Shown one piece after another: positions 1 to 6,785 of a stretch of DNA of 39,105 nucleotides. This DNA comes from Candidatus Magasanikiibacteriota bacterium (lineage in GTDB: Bacteria > Patescibacteriota > Patescibacteriia > Magasanikbacterales > GWA2-37-8). Under the pieces are notes generated by a model. The model saw only the letters and a list, made by a program, of their open reading frames with translations. It searched no databases and had not been told where the DNA came from. The stretch's first letter is position 1, and each line of letters starts with the position of its first letter. Location: contig JAGOQR010000001.1 in assembly GCA_017991415.1 (NCBI GenBank), positions 173,385 through 212,489 on the forward strand. Reading direction: 5' to 3'. The translations under genes and the position numbers were made by a program.

Positions 1-751
1 CACTCTCGACATCGGTAAATACACTAGAAGCCCAATCAATCACACTGCTGAAATACTTTTTTAATTCGGTAATATTTTTATCAAAACGATGACTACTCAT
101 ATAGTCTCCGATATTACCCTTACTTACCCAATCAAGCGCACATTCCAAAAAATCCTGCCTGTTAGCACTACCCGATAGGTATGCGCTCCATTTCTGGATG
201 TTTGAGTTTTGACTATTACTAAACTCCTCCTTGCCAAGCGTCACAAACGGTCCTGAATATACAGCATTAAGCAACTCTTGAGGTTTAAGTGGAACACCGG
301 CAATATTGATCGTTTTAAACCACTCTTTTATCTGACTTTCTGTTCCTTCACATTCATAAATAAGTAGTTTAGTCTCCAATATTTTGGCTTTCTTGTCTTT
401 TGCCATACCGCCATAATATTGCTCCATACCGTTTTCGTCTTTGATAGGAAATTTATCAGTCACAAAACGTCCAACACTTGTAATGCGCTGCTGACCATCC
501 AAAACTTCCAGATTTTTTTCAGAAATCTTATTAAAATAAATCAAGCCTATTGGATAGCCTTTGAGTATTGATTCAATAACGGCCGCCTCTCTTTTTCCGC
601 CATCCGAGGCATAGATGTAGTTGCGCTGATATTCCGGCTGAATAGTGAGCTTGCCCGATAAACCGAACAGTCCTTTGCCCTCCAGTTCATTATAGACGAA
701 CCCGTCGCAGATTTCTTTGACAGTTATATTAGTTTTTAAACTTGTTTTCAT
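1..751 (-). CDS. DUF262 (GmrS/ParB-like) domain protein, partial
   Basis: An open frame starts with ATG at 751 and runs without a stop off the left edge, giving about 250 residues of N-terminal part. I translated it by hand. The DGQQRITS motif near residues 83-90 is the hallmark of the DUF262/GmrS family, ParB-like NTPase/nuclease folds found in type IV restriction (GmrSD) and many defence islands. A conserved GxxREAxxIESILxGxPIG stretch lies just before it. The start is 4 nt after the methyltransferase stop, so it is the last visible gene of the operon and the likely restriction or effector partner. The C-terminal half, which would show whether an HNH (DUF1524/GmrD-like) nuclease domain is fused, is outside the window. 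The family call is firm; the nuclease role is inferred. Confidence 0.85.
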   Translation of the reverse strand, partial: MKTSLKTNITVKEICDGFVYNELEGKGLFGLSGKLTIQPEYQRNYIYASDGGKREAAVIESILKGYPIGLIYFNKISEKNLEVLDGQQRITSVGRFVTDKFPIKDENGMEQYYGGMAKDKKAKILETKLLIYECEGTESQIKEWFKTINIAGVPLKPQELLNAVYSGPFVTLGKEEFSNSQNSNIQKWSAYLSGSANRQDFLECALDWVSKGNIGDYMSSHRFDKNITELKKYFSSVIDWASSVFTDVES

Positions 752-755
752 ACTA

Positions 756-1892
756 TTATTTTTTCCTATGTTTTATTAAAATACGAGCATATTGTGGTTT
801 TCCGTTTATATAAGTACAATCCGTTGCGGATTTTACCTTGTTCATTAAATGCTCTCGTTCTCCTCGCACATTAGAATTTCCCAATATTTCAAATTGTTTA
901 GGATTATATTTATCAAGAAATGTAATCGGCACACCCATTACGCCTTTATAATCACTTGGAATTGCATCGGTAAAAGGTATTTCAATCGCATCATAATTAT
1001 CATATTTATCATACGCTTTTTTACCTTTAATTTCTTTATGTTTACTATACTTTAGATTTTCCGTCATTGTCATAAGTGGCAATGGTTGATGACGGCGACC
1101 GTGATCAAGATTAGTTAGCCATAAACAATTATTAGTGGCTACAATTCTGTTTCCATTCTCATCTATTCGAGCCTCTGATCCGTACAAGTCGTAGGATTCG
1201 GGAACAATAAATCCAGAAATCCATCTCCCCATTCCATTACCAAGCCATGCTATATTTTCTTTAATTTTTTGAAATATTTCTCTATAGGTTAGGCAGTTAA
1301 TATTACCGATAATCAAAAACTTTTTTTTATAATCAAAAAGTTGTCTAAAATATTCACGAAACAAACTGAAGGGTGGGTTGGTTACTACTATATCTGATTG
1401 CTTGAGTAGTTCGACACATTCATCACTACGAAAATCACCATCACTTTCTAACGGCGCCCATTCATTATTTTTGTTTACCTTTAACTGCTTGGCAACATCC
1501 TTCAAATTGAACTCACCATCGCCATCTATGTCTTTTACTTCGTTGATAATAAATTTGTTAGCCGTTATCTTCGGGCGTCCTTTTGTTTTTTCAAGTGTTT
1601 TGTCATCACCGAACAACCCTAGCTGCGTGTTGGCGACAGGTGATGGTTTATAACTTGTTGTGATAAGCTGTTTTAATCCAAGCTTGTTAAAATTGAGCAC
1701 GAAATAGCGAAAAAAATTACTTTCAAATGGATCGTCGCAATTACAATATACTGTCTTGTTGCGAAAAGTATCAAGATTATAATCTAGATACTTTTCAATC
1801 TCTTTTTGAATATCAATATACTGAGTATAAAACTCATCATTCTTTGCTTTTCTTGCTTTCTTAAGATTTTTGATTGAAGATATTCTGGCCAT
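756..1892 (-). CDS. EcoRI-family adenine-specific DNA methyltransferase
   Basis: A 378-residue protein resembling the EcoRI methylase family, which transfers a methyl group from S-adenosylmethionine to adenine N6 in DNA. The catalytic motif IV appears as NPPF near residues 172-175 ([15 protein letters not shown]). An early segment with KNDEFYTQY and [13 protein letters not shown] matches the usual family opening. The length is close to that of M.EcoRI-type enzymes. It is packed between the 77-residue membrane protein (3 nt upstream) and the DUF262 protein (4 nt downstream), so all appear co-transcribed. In this setting it most likely marks host DNA against the neighbouring effector, though it could also be an epigenetic or solitary enzyme. 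The target sequence cannot be read from the gene. Family call confident; pairing inferred. Confidence 0.88.
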   Translation of the reverse strand: MARISSIKNLKKARKAKNDEFYTQYIDIQKEIEKYLDYNLDTFRNKTVYCNCDDPFESNFFRYFVLNFNKLGLKQLITTSYKPSPVANTQLGLFGDDKTLEKTKGRPKITANKFIINEVKDIDGDGEFNLKDVAKQLKVNKNNEWAPLESDGDFRSDECVELLKQSDIVVTNPPFSLFREYFRQLFDYKKKFLIIGNINCLTYREIFQKIKENIAWLGNGMGRWISGFIVPESYDLYGSEARIDENGNRIVATNNCLWLTNLDHGRRHQPLPLMTMTENLKYSKHKEIKGKKAYDKYDNYDAIEIPFTDAIPSDYKGVMGVPITFLDKYNPKQFEILGNSNVRGEREHLMNKVKSATDCTYINGKPQYARILIKHRKK

Positions 1893-1895
1893 AAA

Positions 1896-2129
1896 TTATT
1901 TAGTAACAAAAACTAAAGCGATGGTCGCAAGTGTTAAAATCGCTGTGATAATCGCTAAAGATCGCGACCAGAATAGCTGTTTATTATTGTATATATTTTG
2001 ATCCTCTAATAGTTTTTTCTGTAATTGACAGCTCAAAAAAACTGAGCCAACATGAATCTGACTATCGACACAATTATCCATTTTTTCTAAAATTTCTTGC
2101 GCGGTTTGTTTTGAATTAAAAATTCCCAT
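1896..2129 (-). CDS. small single-pass membrane protein in defence operon
   Basis: A 77-residue protein with no family I recognise. Residues 1-50 are polar and probably helical, with two cysteines (CVDSQ and LSCQLQ). Residues about 54-75 form one hydrophobic helix (LAIITAILTLATIALVFV) ending in a single lysine, so it looks tail-anchored with the bulk in the cytoplasm. The ATG is 6 nt after the controller gene and the stop is 3 nt before the methyltransferase start, which argues for a real co-transcribed gene. It may be a membrane-acting accessory of the defence operon, but no function can be read from sequence. Confidence 0.7.
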   Translation of the reverse strand: MGIFNSKQTAQEILEKMDNCVDSQIHVGSVFLSCQLQKKLLEDQNIYNNKQLFWSRSLAIITAILTLATIALVFVTK

Positions 2130-2135
2130 ATATTT

Positions 2136-2342
2136 TTATTTTAACAATTCATCTGGTTTTACACCCAACGCCTTTGCTATTTTTTCTAAATTAAGAATTG
2201 TCGGATTTTTTGATCCATTTTCAACTCTACTAATATAACCTCTGTCCATTCCGGTAATACGACATATATCGCCTTGAGACATACCTTTCTCTTCTCTAAT
2301 TCTAGCTATATTATCGCCTAATTTTTTTGAAATAGTATTCAT
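2136..2342 (-). CDS. XRE-family helix-turn-helix regulator (controller-like)
   Basis: A 68-residue protein made almost entirely of one Cro/C1-type helix-turn-helix domain: LGDNIARIREEKGMSQGDIC, then a recognition region with MDRGYISRVENGSKNPTI, then the terminal helix IAKALGVKPDELL. Size and layout match the C (controller) proteins of restriction-modification systems, which dimerise on tandem dyads upstream of their own gene and time the expression of methyltransferase and nuclease. It is the first gene of the four-gene operon, and two tandem dyads lie directly upstream. The HTH call is secure; the controller role is inferred from context. Confidence 0.88.
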   Translation of the reverse strand: MNTISKKLGDNIARIREEKGMSQGDICRITGMDRGYISRVENGSKNPTILNLEKIAKALGVKPDELLK

Positions 2343-2367
2343 ATAAGTTATTCACATTTTACCTTTA

Positions 2368-2402
2368 ATTGTATTTTCTTACAATCTTGTACTATAATAC
2401 AA
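2368..2402. promoter_or_regulatory. tandem TTGTA-N6-TACAA dyads, putative C-box operators
   Basis: Two inverted repeats of the same type sit in line: ATTGTA-N6-TACAAT at 2368-2385 and TTGTA-N6-TACAA at 2387-2402, with centres 18 nt apart. They lie 26-60 nt upstream of the controller start, the classic position for C-protein operator sites. The direct arrangement of two like dyads suggests two cooperating dimers. I could not fix a convincing -35/-10 pair, as expected for activator-dependent C promoters. Confidence 0.6.
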
Positions 2403-2615
2403 TATACTTCGGGGAGTTCCACACCCCTCCGCGTGCGCACGGGTGGGCGGGGCAAGCGCGGAGAAAAGAAAAGTTTGCTTTTGGCCACCGTAAAGTTCGA
2501 GCCTATTTTTTTAACAGGTTGTTTGGCAGTTTTTAAAAAGCACGCTGGTGGGCAGACGGAATTCCTCCCCCAACCCCTCCTTCCACCCGTCCTATTCCGC
2601 AAATTCCACTTAACA

Positions 2616-2648
2616 AAAGCAAAAACAGAGGGTTTATCCTCTGTCATT
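2616..2648 (-). terminator. intrinsic terminator after tRNA-Trp
   Basis: On the minus strand a stem ACAGAGG / CCTCTGT with a 6-nt loop is followed by TTTTTGC. It lies about 10 nt beyond the 3' end of tRNA-Trp and would end the tRNA/GIY-YIG transcript. Confidence 0.65.
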
Positions 2649-2657
2649 ACACATTTG

Positions 2658-2729
2658 CAGGCCCGCTCGGATTCGAACCGAGAACCTCGGTTTTGGAGAC
2701 CGATGTTTTACCATTGAAACTACAGGCCT
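2658..2729 (-). tRNA. tRNA-Trp(CCA)
   Basis: A full cloverleaf can be folded: acceptor AGGCCTG with CGGGCCT, D-arm with AATGGTAAAAC, anticodon loop CTCCAAA giving CCA, and T-arm CTCGGTTCGAATCCGAG. The discriminator is G and no 3' CCA is encoded, unlike the Thr and Tyr genes of the same cluster. A damaged second copy of the gene lies at 3012-3086. Confidence 0.93.
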
Positions 2730-2744
2730 AGATATTACTAGAAA

Positions 2745-3005
2745 CTATTTACCACTACTTTTTAAATGCAGCCGCTTTATTAATCCAGTATATGCCGAAC
2801 CAAACTCTTTTAATTTTCTTTCCCGTTCTCTTGCCAACTCTTCAGTAAGATACGCTTCATAATATACTAACTGCAATGGTCTTCTGTATATAGTTGACTC
2901 CACTTCTCCAGCACAGTGATTTTTAAATCTTTTCTGTAAATCATTTGAATAACCAATATAATACCCTTTATCTTTTTCACTAATTAATAAATACACATAA
3001 TACAT
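2745..3005 (-). CDS. GIY-YIG domain protein (YhbQ/UPF0213-like)
   Basis: An 86-residue single-domain GIY-YIG protein. The signature is split as YYVYLL (residues 2-7) and GYYIGYS (residues 14-20), followed by a conserved arginine (LQKRFKNH), the LVYYEAY strand with glutamate, and an ARERERKLK helix near the C-terminus. Free-standing proteins of this size are common in CPR and are usually annotated as putative endonucleases without a known target. It sits between the intact tRNA-Trp and a disrupted tRNA-Trp copy, which suggests it came in with the event that duplicated the tRNA. Family call firm; activity in this cell unknown. Confidence 0.9.
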   Translation of the reverse strand: MYYVYLLISEKDKGYYIGYSNDLQKRFKNHCAGEVESTIYRRPLQLVYYEAYLTEELARERERKLKEFGSAYTGLIKRLHLKSSGK

Positions 3006-3011
3006 AGAATG

Positions 3012-3086
3012 CAGGTCGGATTCGCCCCGCCCTTCGCGAAGGGCGGGGTTGGAGACCGATGTTTTACCATTGAAACTACAGGCCTA
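3012..3086 (-). pseudogene. disrupted tRNA-Trp copy carrying a 24-nt palindrome
   Basis: The 38 bases at 3049-3086 are identical to 2693-2730, the 5' half of the intact tRNA-Trp through the anticodon. Beyond the anticodon, the variable region and 5' side of the T-arm are replaced by a perfect 24-nt palindrome (3025-3048, CCCCGCCCTTCG then its mirror). The last 13 bases again match the tRNA 3' part (TCGGATTCG and GCAGG on the plus strand), with five bases missing in the acceptor. It cannot fold as a tRNA, so it is a relic. It lies next to rpmG, the usual bacterial neighbour of tRNA-Trp. Confidence 0.85.
3025..3048. repeat. perfect 24-nt GC-rich palindrome
   Basis: Twelve-base arms (CCCCGCCCTTCG and its exact reverse complement) meet with no loop. 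Its composition differs sharply from the surrounding AT-rich DNA. It sits inside the tRNA-Trp relic, so it looks inserted, perhaps as a mobile palindromic unit. Confidence 0.85.
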
Positions 3087-3090
3087 AGTA

Positions 3091-3126
3091 CAAACCCCGC
3101 CCGGAAATCTATCAGAGCGGGGTTTG
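3091..3126. repeat. inverted repeat downstream of rpmG, possible terminator
   Basis: A 10-bp stem, CAAACCCCGC and GCGGGGTTTG, encloses a 16-nt loop. It is placed where the rpmG transcript would end on the minus strand, but no U-tract follows on that strand, so termination is uncertain. Confidence 0.5.
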
Positions 3127-3151
3127 CTTGTTGTATAATTAAACTAGAATT

Positions 3152-3307
3152 TTATTTTGTCTCTTTGTGTTCGGTGTGCTTCTTGCAGAACTTACACATT
3201 TTTTTGAGCTCTAAGCGATTTTTTAAAGTCTTTTTGTTTTTACTTGTAAAGTAGTTTATGTTGTGGCACTCCTTACACTCCAATTTCACTAGATTATCTT
3301 GTGACAT
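3152..3307 (-). CDS. rpmG: 50S ribosomal protein L33
   Basis: A 51-residue protein starting at the ATG at 3307, with the typical L33 pattern: [19 protein letters not shown], then a basic loop, then [15 protein letters not shown]. Two CxxC pairs (CKEC and CKFC) make it the zinc-binding form. L33 binds near the E site of the large subunit. It sits between tRNA-Thr(GGU) and the tRNA-Trp relic, matching the classic tRNA/rpmG/tRNA-Trp order that precedes secE-nusG in many bacteria. Here secE and nusG do not follow. Confidence 0.93.
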   Translation of the reverse strand: MSQDNLVKLECKECHNINYFTSKNKKTLKNRLELKKMCKFCKKHTEHKETK

Positions 3308-3375
3308 ATTGTTATTTAAAATTTTTAATTTAATAAATATTCATGAATAATGTTCCTTATCTCACAACTCATGAT

Positions 3376-3451
3376 TGGAGCCGTTGTCGGGATTTGAACC
3401 CGAGACCTTTTCCTTACCATGGAAATGCTCTACCAACTGAGCTACAACGGC
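3376..3451 (-). tRNA. tRNA-Thr(GGU)
   Basis: Cloverleaf with acceptor GCCGTTG / CAACGGC, D-arm AGCTCAGTTGGTAGAGCA, anticodon loop ATGGTAA (GGT) and T-arm CGGGTTCAAATCCCG. Discriminator T and an encoded CCA end are included. Confidence 0.95.
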
Positions 3452-3453
3452 AG

Positions 3454-3538
3454 TGGTGGGCAGACTAGGATTCGAACCTAGGAAGGCGTAGCCAGCTGAT
3501 TTACAGTCAGCCCCGTTTGACCGCTTCGGTATCTGCCC
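3454..3538 (-). tRNA. tRNA-Tyr(GUA)
   Basis: Class II cloverleaf with a long variable arm. The acceptor is GGGCAGA / TCTGCCC, the anticodon loop CTGTAAA gives GTA, the T-arm is CTAGGTTCGAATCCTAG, the discriminator is A and CCA is encoded. Confidence 0.95.
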
Positions 3539-3563
3539 ATGATAGGGTTTGATTACTAACTAC

Positions 3564-3639
3564 TGGAGCCGTCTCAGGGGTTCGAACCCTGGACCTACAG
3601 TTTACAAAACTGTTGCTCTACCAGCTGAGCTAAGACGGC
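3564..3639 (-). tRNA. tRNA-Thr(UGU)
   Basis: Cloverleaf with acceptor GCCGTCT / AGACGGC, anticodon stem ACAGT/ACTGT with loop TTTGTAA (TGT), T-arm CAGGGTTCGAACCCCTG, discriminator T and encoded CCA. It is the first tRNA of the minus-strand cluster. Confidence 0.95.
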
Positions 3640-3660
3640 ATATCTGGTTGATAGGATATT

Positions 3661-3666
3661 ATTATA
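3661..3666 (-). promoter_or_regulatory. possible -10 box for the tRNA cluster
   Basis: TATAAT on the minus strand ends about 20 nt upstream of tRNA-Thr(UGU) and overlaps the last codons of the TPR gene. No good -35 box was found at 17 nt spacing, so this is tentative. Confidence 0.35.
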
Positions 3667-4570
3667 CTACACCTATCTTATAAATTCTATCCTTTAAAAT
3701 ACTTAACTTTTGATTTTCTGGATTTACTAAACGTAACTCTCCATAGCCTTTTAAAGCTAAAGCCTTGTCGCCGCATATTATAGCAATTTCAATCAAGAAG
3801 TCAAGATATTTTGGATTTTGAGGTTCTAGCTCCACTGCCTGCAGGATAGACTCCTTGGCTACCTCGGGCTGACCCACCTTTAAAAGCAGCTCAGCTAGGT
3901 GATAAAACCGCGGAGAGAGCGCATCATTTTGTAAAACAGCCTGTTGATAATATTCTATCGCCTCTTCTAAATTACCCTCATTTTCGGCTATTTCTGCTAG
4001 TTTTACTAGCACACTATCATCCTCTGGGGCAATCTTAAGTAAAAATTGATAGGTTTGCTGAGCCTCTTCTATATTGTCTTTTGCTAAATACGTATCGGCC
4101 AATCCCCTATAGGCATAGGTAGATTTTGGGGCAATTTTAATAGCGGTGATAAATCGATCTTCGGCCTGGTCGTAATTGCCTAATTTTAAAAGCTGCTCTC
4201 CATCAGCGATAAGCTGCGCTAATTTTTCTTCTCTATCTTTTTGACTCATCGTCTGGTTTTTTGATTTTACTCGCAATGTTTCTTCGTGGTACAACAATCG
4301 TTCAATTTTTCCTACATAGATTCTAAACTGCAACTGTAGTTTTCCCCATATTTTTCGCAATGGATAAAATACAGATCCCATTCTTTTTTTGAGCAAACTG
4401 CTTTTATCTTCAATCCGCTTGTTAATAATTTCTTTTTTCTTTTGATATATTTTTTCTTCGGGTAAATTGTGAATATCAAGATTAGTTAATTGTGGAAATT
4501 TACGCACAATAACAAAAATGATTGCCCCTAAAGAAACTAATATGATAAGTAAAAAAAGAATATTAATCAT
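3662..4570 (-). CDS. membrane-anchored TPR protein
   Basis: About 302 residues from the ATG at 4570; a longer TTG start at 4606 would run into tpiA and is unlikely. Residues 2-22 are one transmembrane helix (INILFLLIILVSLGAIIFVIV), followed by a basic, partly coiled linker to about residue 115. The rest consists of roughly five tetratricopeptide repeats, with clear units such as LGNYDQAEDRFITAIKIAP, NIEEAQQTYQFLLKIAP and NLEEAIEYYQQAV. TPR arrays bind other proteins, so this is probably a scaffold on the inner side of the membrane. It starts 5 nt after the tpiA stop and is likely co-transcribed. The partner is unknown. Confidence 0.82.
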   Translation of the reverse strand: MINILFLLIILVSLGAIIFVIVRKFPQLTNLDIHNLPEEKIYQKKKEIINKRIEDKSSLLKKRMGSVFYPLRKIWGKLQLQFRIYVGKIERLLYHEETLRVKSKNQTMSQKDREEKLAQLIADGEQLLKLGNYDQAEDRFITAIKIAPKSTYAYRGLADTYLAKDNIEEAQQTYQFLLKIAPEDDSVLVKLAEIAENEGNLEEAIEYYQQAVLQNDALSPRFYHLAELLLKVGQPEVAKESILQAVELEPQNPKYLDFLIEIAIICGDKALALKGYGELRLVNPENQKLSILKDRIYKIGVV

Positions 4571-4575
4571 AGATT

Positions 4576-5325
4576 CTATTTGAGAACATCGGCTATCGCA
4601 GACCAACTTTCTATATTTGCCGAAGCTCCTCCTACAAGCACACCGTCTATATTAGGATTATCTAAATAACTCTGTATATTTTCTGCTTTAACACTGCCGC
4701 CATACAAAATTACCGGCGTAGTATTTGTTAAAGATAAAACTTGTTTTTTAATTATCTCATGCACACGTTCGGCTTCAAGCGGATCGCAAGCTAGGCCTGT
4801 GCCAACCGCCCACACAGGTTCATACGCAATAATTAATTCTGTACCTTCTGGCCAGACAATATTATGGAAGGCAGATCTAATTTGCGTTTCAATAACTTCT
4901 TCGGTTTTGTTTTCTTGCTTTTCATGTTCGGTTTCTCCAACACAGATAACTGGCGTAAGCCCAGCAGACAAAATACCATCTACTCGTTGACGAACTTCGT
5001 GATTTGTTTCATGAAACAAATGGCGTCGTTCTGAATGGCCAGCCAAAACATATTCTGCGCCCACTGCTTTACACATAGCGGATGAAACTTCTCCTGTATA
5101 CCCGCCTTCTTCGATCCAATGCGCGTTCTGTGACCCAACACCAATTGGTGATCCTTGCAGCACCTGTGCAACTGCGCGCAACGCAAGCGCACTTGGAAAA
5201 ACAACCATTTTTATATGCTGACGAAGATTTTTTGAAGTATCAACCAAAGAATTGGCCAAAGCCAAGCTTTTATCAAAATCTAAATACATTTTCCAATTAC
5301 CAAATAAATATTTTGTATCTTTCAT
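4576..5325 (-). CDS. tpiA: triosephosphate isomerase
   Basis: A 249-residue TIM-barrel enzyme interconverting dihydroxyacetone phosphate and glyceraldehyde 3-phosphate in glycolysis. All catalytic elements are visible: N and K in FGNWKM (N10, K12), the electrophilic histidine in AGHSERR near residue 96, the base glutamate in AYEPVWAVGTG near residue 168, and the phosphate-binding LYGGSVKAENI and DGVLVGGAS loops. The length is normal. It begins 1 nt after the M16 peptidase stop, so the peptidase, tpiA and the TPR gene form one tight operon. Confidence 0.97.
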   Translation of the reverse strand: MKDTKYLFGNWKMYLDFDKSLALANSLVDTSKNLRQHIKMVVFPSALALRAVAQVLQGSPIGVGSQNAHWIEEGGYTGEVSSAMCKAVGAEYVLAGHSERRHLFHETNHEVRQRVDGILSAGLTPVICVGETEHEKQENKTEEVIETQIRSAFHNIVWPEGTELIIAYEPVWAVGTGLACDPLEAERVHEIIKKQVLSLTNTTPVILYGGSVKAENIQSYLDNPNIDGVLVGGASANIESWSAIADVLK

Positions 5326-5326
5326 A

Positions 5327-6622
5327 TTAGGCTAATAATTTTAAAACGTTGTCCTTACTCATAGGACCAATAACTGCAATGCGAATTTGGTCAAAATTAA
5401 ATATTTTGTTAGCTACCCTTTTTACATCAGCGGCTGTTACTTTTTTCATTTTTTTAGTTACCTCTTCATATGTTTGCATTTTATCGGCAAACCAAAATTG
5501 CTTAGCAAACCACTGCGCTTGCGCGCTCGAACTTTCCATAGATAGTTCCGTGCGTCCTGCAATATTATTTTTGGAATCAAGCAATTCTTTGGCCGAAACA
5601 GTTTCTTTTTTTATTTTTTCCAACTCAGTCTTTATTACCTTAATGGCAGCGCCTAATCGAGACGGATCAAGGCCAGCTTGAATAGTCGCTACCCCAACAT
5701 CTCTAAAAGCGCTTGCGCCAGCATTGACCATATACGCCAATCCTTGTTTTTCTCGCACTTCCACAAACAAACGAGAACTCATACCGCCGCCTAAAATATT
5801 AAGCAACACCGTAAGGGCATATCTGTCTTTATCAGTATAATGAAGACCTGGGAAACCAATAATCACTTGCGCTTGATCAATTTTTCGTTCGGACACAACG
5901 AGCCGCTGGTCCATTGGCAATACCGTATTATTCCACGCAAATTTTTCAAATCTATTTTTTAAGTCTTTACTATTTTTTCCTGCAAAAATCGAACCATCAA
6001 TTGCAGAAAAATGTTTTATCGCTTTGTTAAATTTGGTTTGACTAATATTGCCTGCTACCACAAGCACCATGTTGGCTGGGAAATAATGCTCTTTATAGTA
6101 TGCCCATAATTCTTCCTGACTCACGCCGCGCACTGTTTCTGGAGTTCCACCCACATCCCATCCAAGCGGACAATCACCAAACATAGCTCGCTCAAATAAA
6201 TTATCAACGGCCATGAGCGGGTTGTCTTCGTACATACGAAGCTCTTCTACAATTACTCCTTTTTCTTTTTCTACTTCTTCTTTTTCAAATTTGGAATTAA
6301 AAATAATGTCGGACAACCAGTCAAACGCTTTGTCCATATTTACTTCACCTGTTTTGATATAGTAGCCTGTATAATCTTTGGAAGTAAACGCATTATATTC
6401 TGCACCAAACGCATCGAGCTCACGGGATATTTCCAAATGAGTCGGACGTTTTTTAGTACCCTTAAACATCATATGCTCTACAAAATGAGAAGAGCCAGAC
6501 ATTTTTCTATTTTCATACCGAGACCCAACCGGAAACATAGCCATCACCGTAAGCGCTTTTACGCCCTTGACTGGCACCTTAACCAACGTAATTCCATTTT
6601 TTAATTTTGAAACCGTATACAT
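5327..6622 (-). CDS. M16 family zinc metallopeptidase
   Basis: A 431-residue M16B-type peptidase (insulinase/processing-peptidase superfamily). The inverted zinc motif HxxEH is present as HFVEH at residues 46-50, with the downstream zinc-ligand glutamate region VIVEELRMYEDNP about 75 residues later. The C-terminal half holds the second, inactive M16 fold (GGGMSSRLFVEVREKQGLAY). The length fits a single two-lobed subunit, which works as a dimer in bacterial relatives. No signal peptide is seen, so it probably acts in the cytoplasm on peptides. It is first in the operon with tpiA and the TPR gene. Confidence 0.93.
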   Translation of the reverse strand: MYTVSKLKNGITLVKVPVKGVKALTVMAMFPVGSRYENRKMSGSSHFVEHMMFKGTKKRPTHLEISRELDAFGAEYNAFTSKDYTGYYIKTGEVNMDKAFDWLSDIIFNSKFEKEEVEKEKGVIVEELRMYEDNPLMAVDNLFERAMFGDCPLGWDVGGTPETVRGVSQEELWAYYKEHYFPANMVLVVAGNISQTKFNKAIKHFSAIDGSIFAGKNSKDLKNRFEKFAWNNTVLPMDQRLVVSERKIDQAQVIIGFPGLHYTDKDRYALTVLLNILGGGMSSRLFVEVREKQGLAYMVNAGASAFRDVGVATIQAGLDPSRLGAAIKVIKTELEKIKKETVSAKELLDSKNNIAGRTELSMESSSAQAQWFAKQFWFADKMQTYEEVTKKMKKVTAADVKRVANKIFNFDQIRIAVIGPMSKDNVLKLLA

Positions 6623-6670
6623 AATTTTACTGTTAGTTTATTTTCTTAACTGTAGTATCTGTACCTGGGG

Positions 6671-6747
6671 TTTGGGGCGGTAATGTCTGAGCTAACCCTA
6701 GCTTGCAAAAACCAACCCATTCCTGAGGCGAGTTTTACCGCCCCAAA
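6671..6747. repeat. 77-bp element with 13-nt terminal inverted repeats
   Basis: TTTGGGGCGGTAA at 6671-6683 is exactly inverted at 6735-6747, with a small inner hairpin (AGCTA-ACCC-TAGCT). GC content is higher than the flanks. It lies between glyS and the M16 gene and could be a palindromic repeat unit. Confidence 0.7.
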
Positions 6748-6756
6748 ACTTTTTGT

Positions 6757-6780
6757 TACTTTTTGGTTACAAAAAGTAAA
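6757..6780. terminator. AT-rich hairpin after glyS
   Basis: TTACTTTTTG and CAAAAAGTAA form a 10-bp stem around a 4-nt loop, a few bases beyond the glyS stop. It may terminate the glyS transcript on the minus strand, although a clear U-tract is missing. Confidence 0.4.
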
Positions 6781-6785
6781 TACTA

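Larger units (their letters stand above)
2343..2657. other. intergenic region with GC-rich block between controller operon and tRNA-Trp
   Basis: This 315-nt gap has no gene I can support. Its left end carries the tandem dyads at 2368-2402. About 2408-2600 is strikingly GC-rich and odd in composition (gcgtgcgcacgggtgggcgg, then a run of CCCC and CCTCC). Long open frames cross it on both strands, but they are arginine/proline-rich and look like accidental products of GC-rich DNA. A hairpin terminator for tRNA-Trp sits at 2616-2648. Confidence 0.6.

Noticed and set aside
2348-2717. Overlapping open frames on both strands (99 and 94 codons)
   Set aside because: They arise from the GC-rich block, run into tRNA-Trp, have proline/arginine-rich sequences and no ribosome site.
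3009-3254. 81-codon plus-strand frame
   Set aside because: It crosses the tRNA-Trp relic and rpmG on the opposite strand and has no protein-like features.
3376-3639. CRISPR-like repeats in the tRNA cluster
   Set aside because: The repeated elements are tRNA T-arms and D-arms; no regular repeat-spacer pattern exists anywhere in the window.
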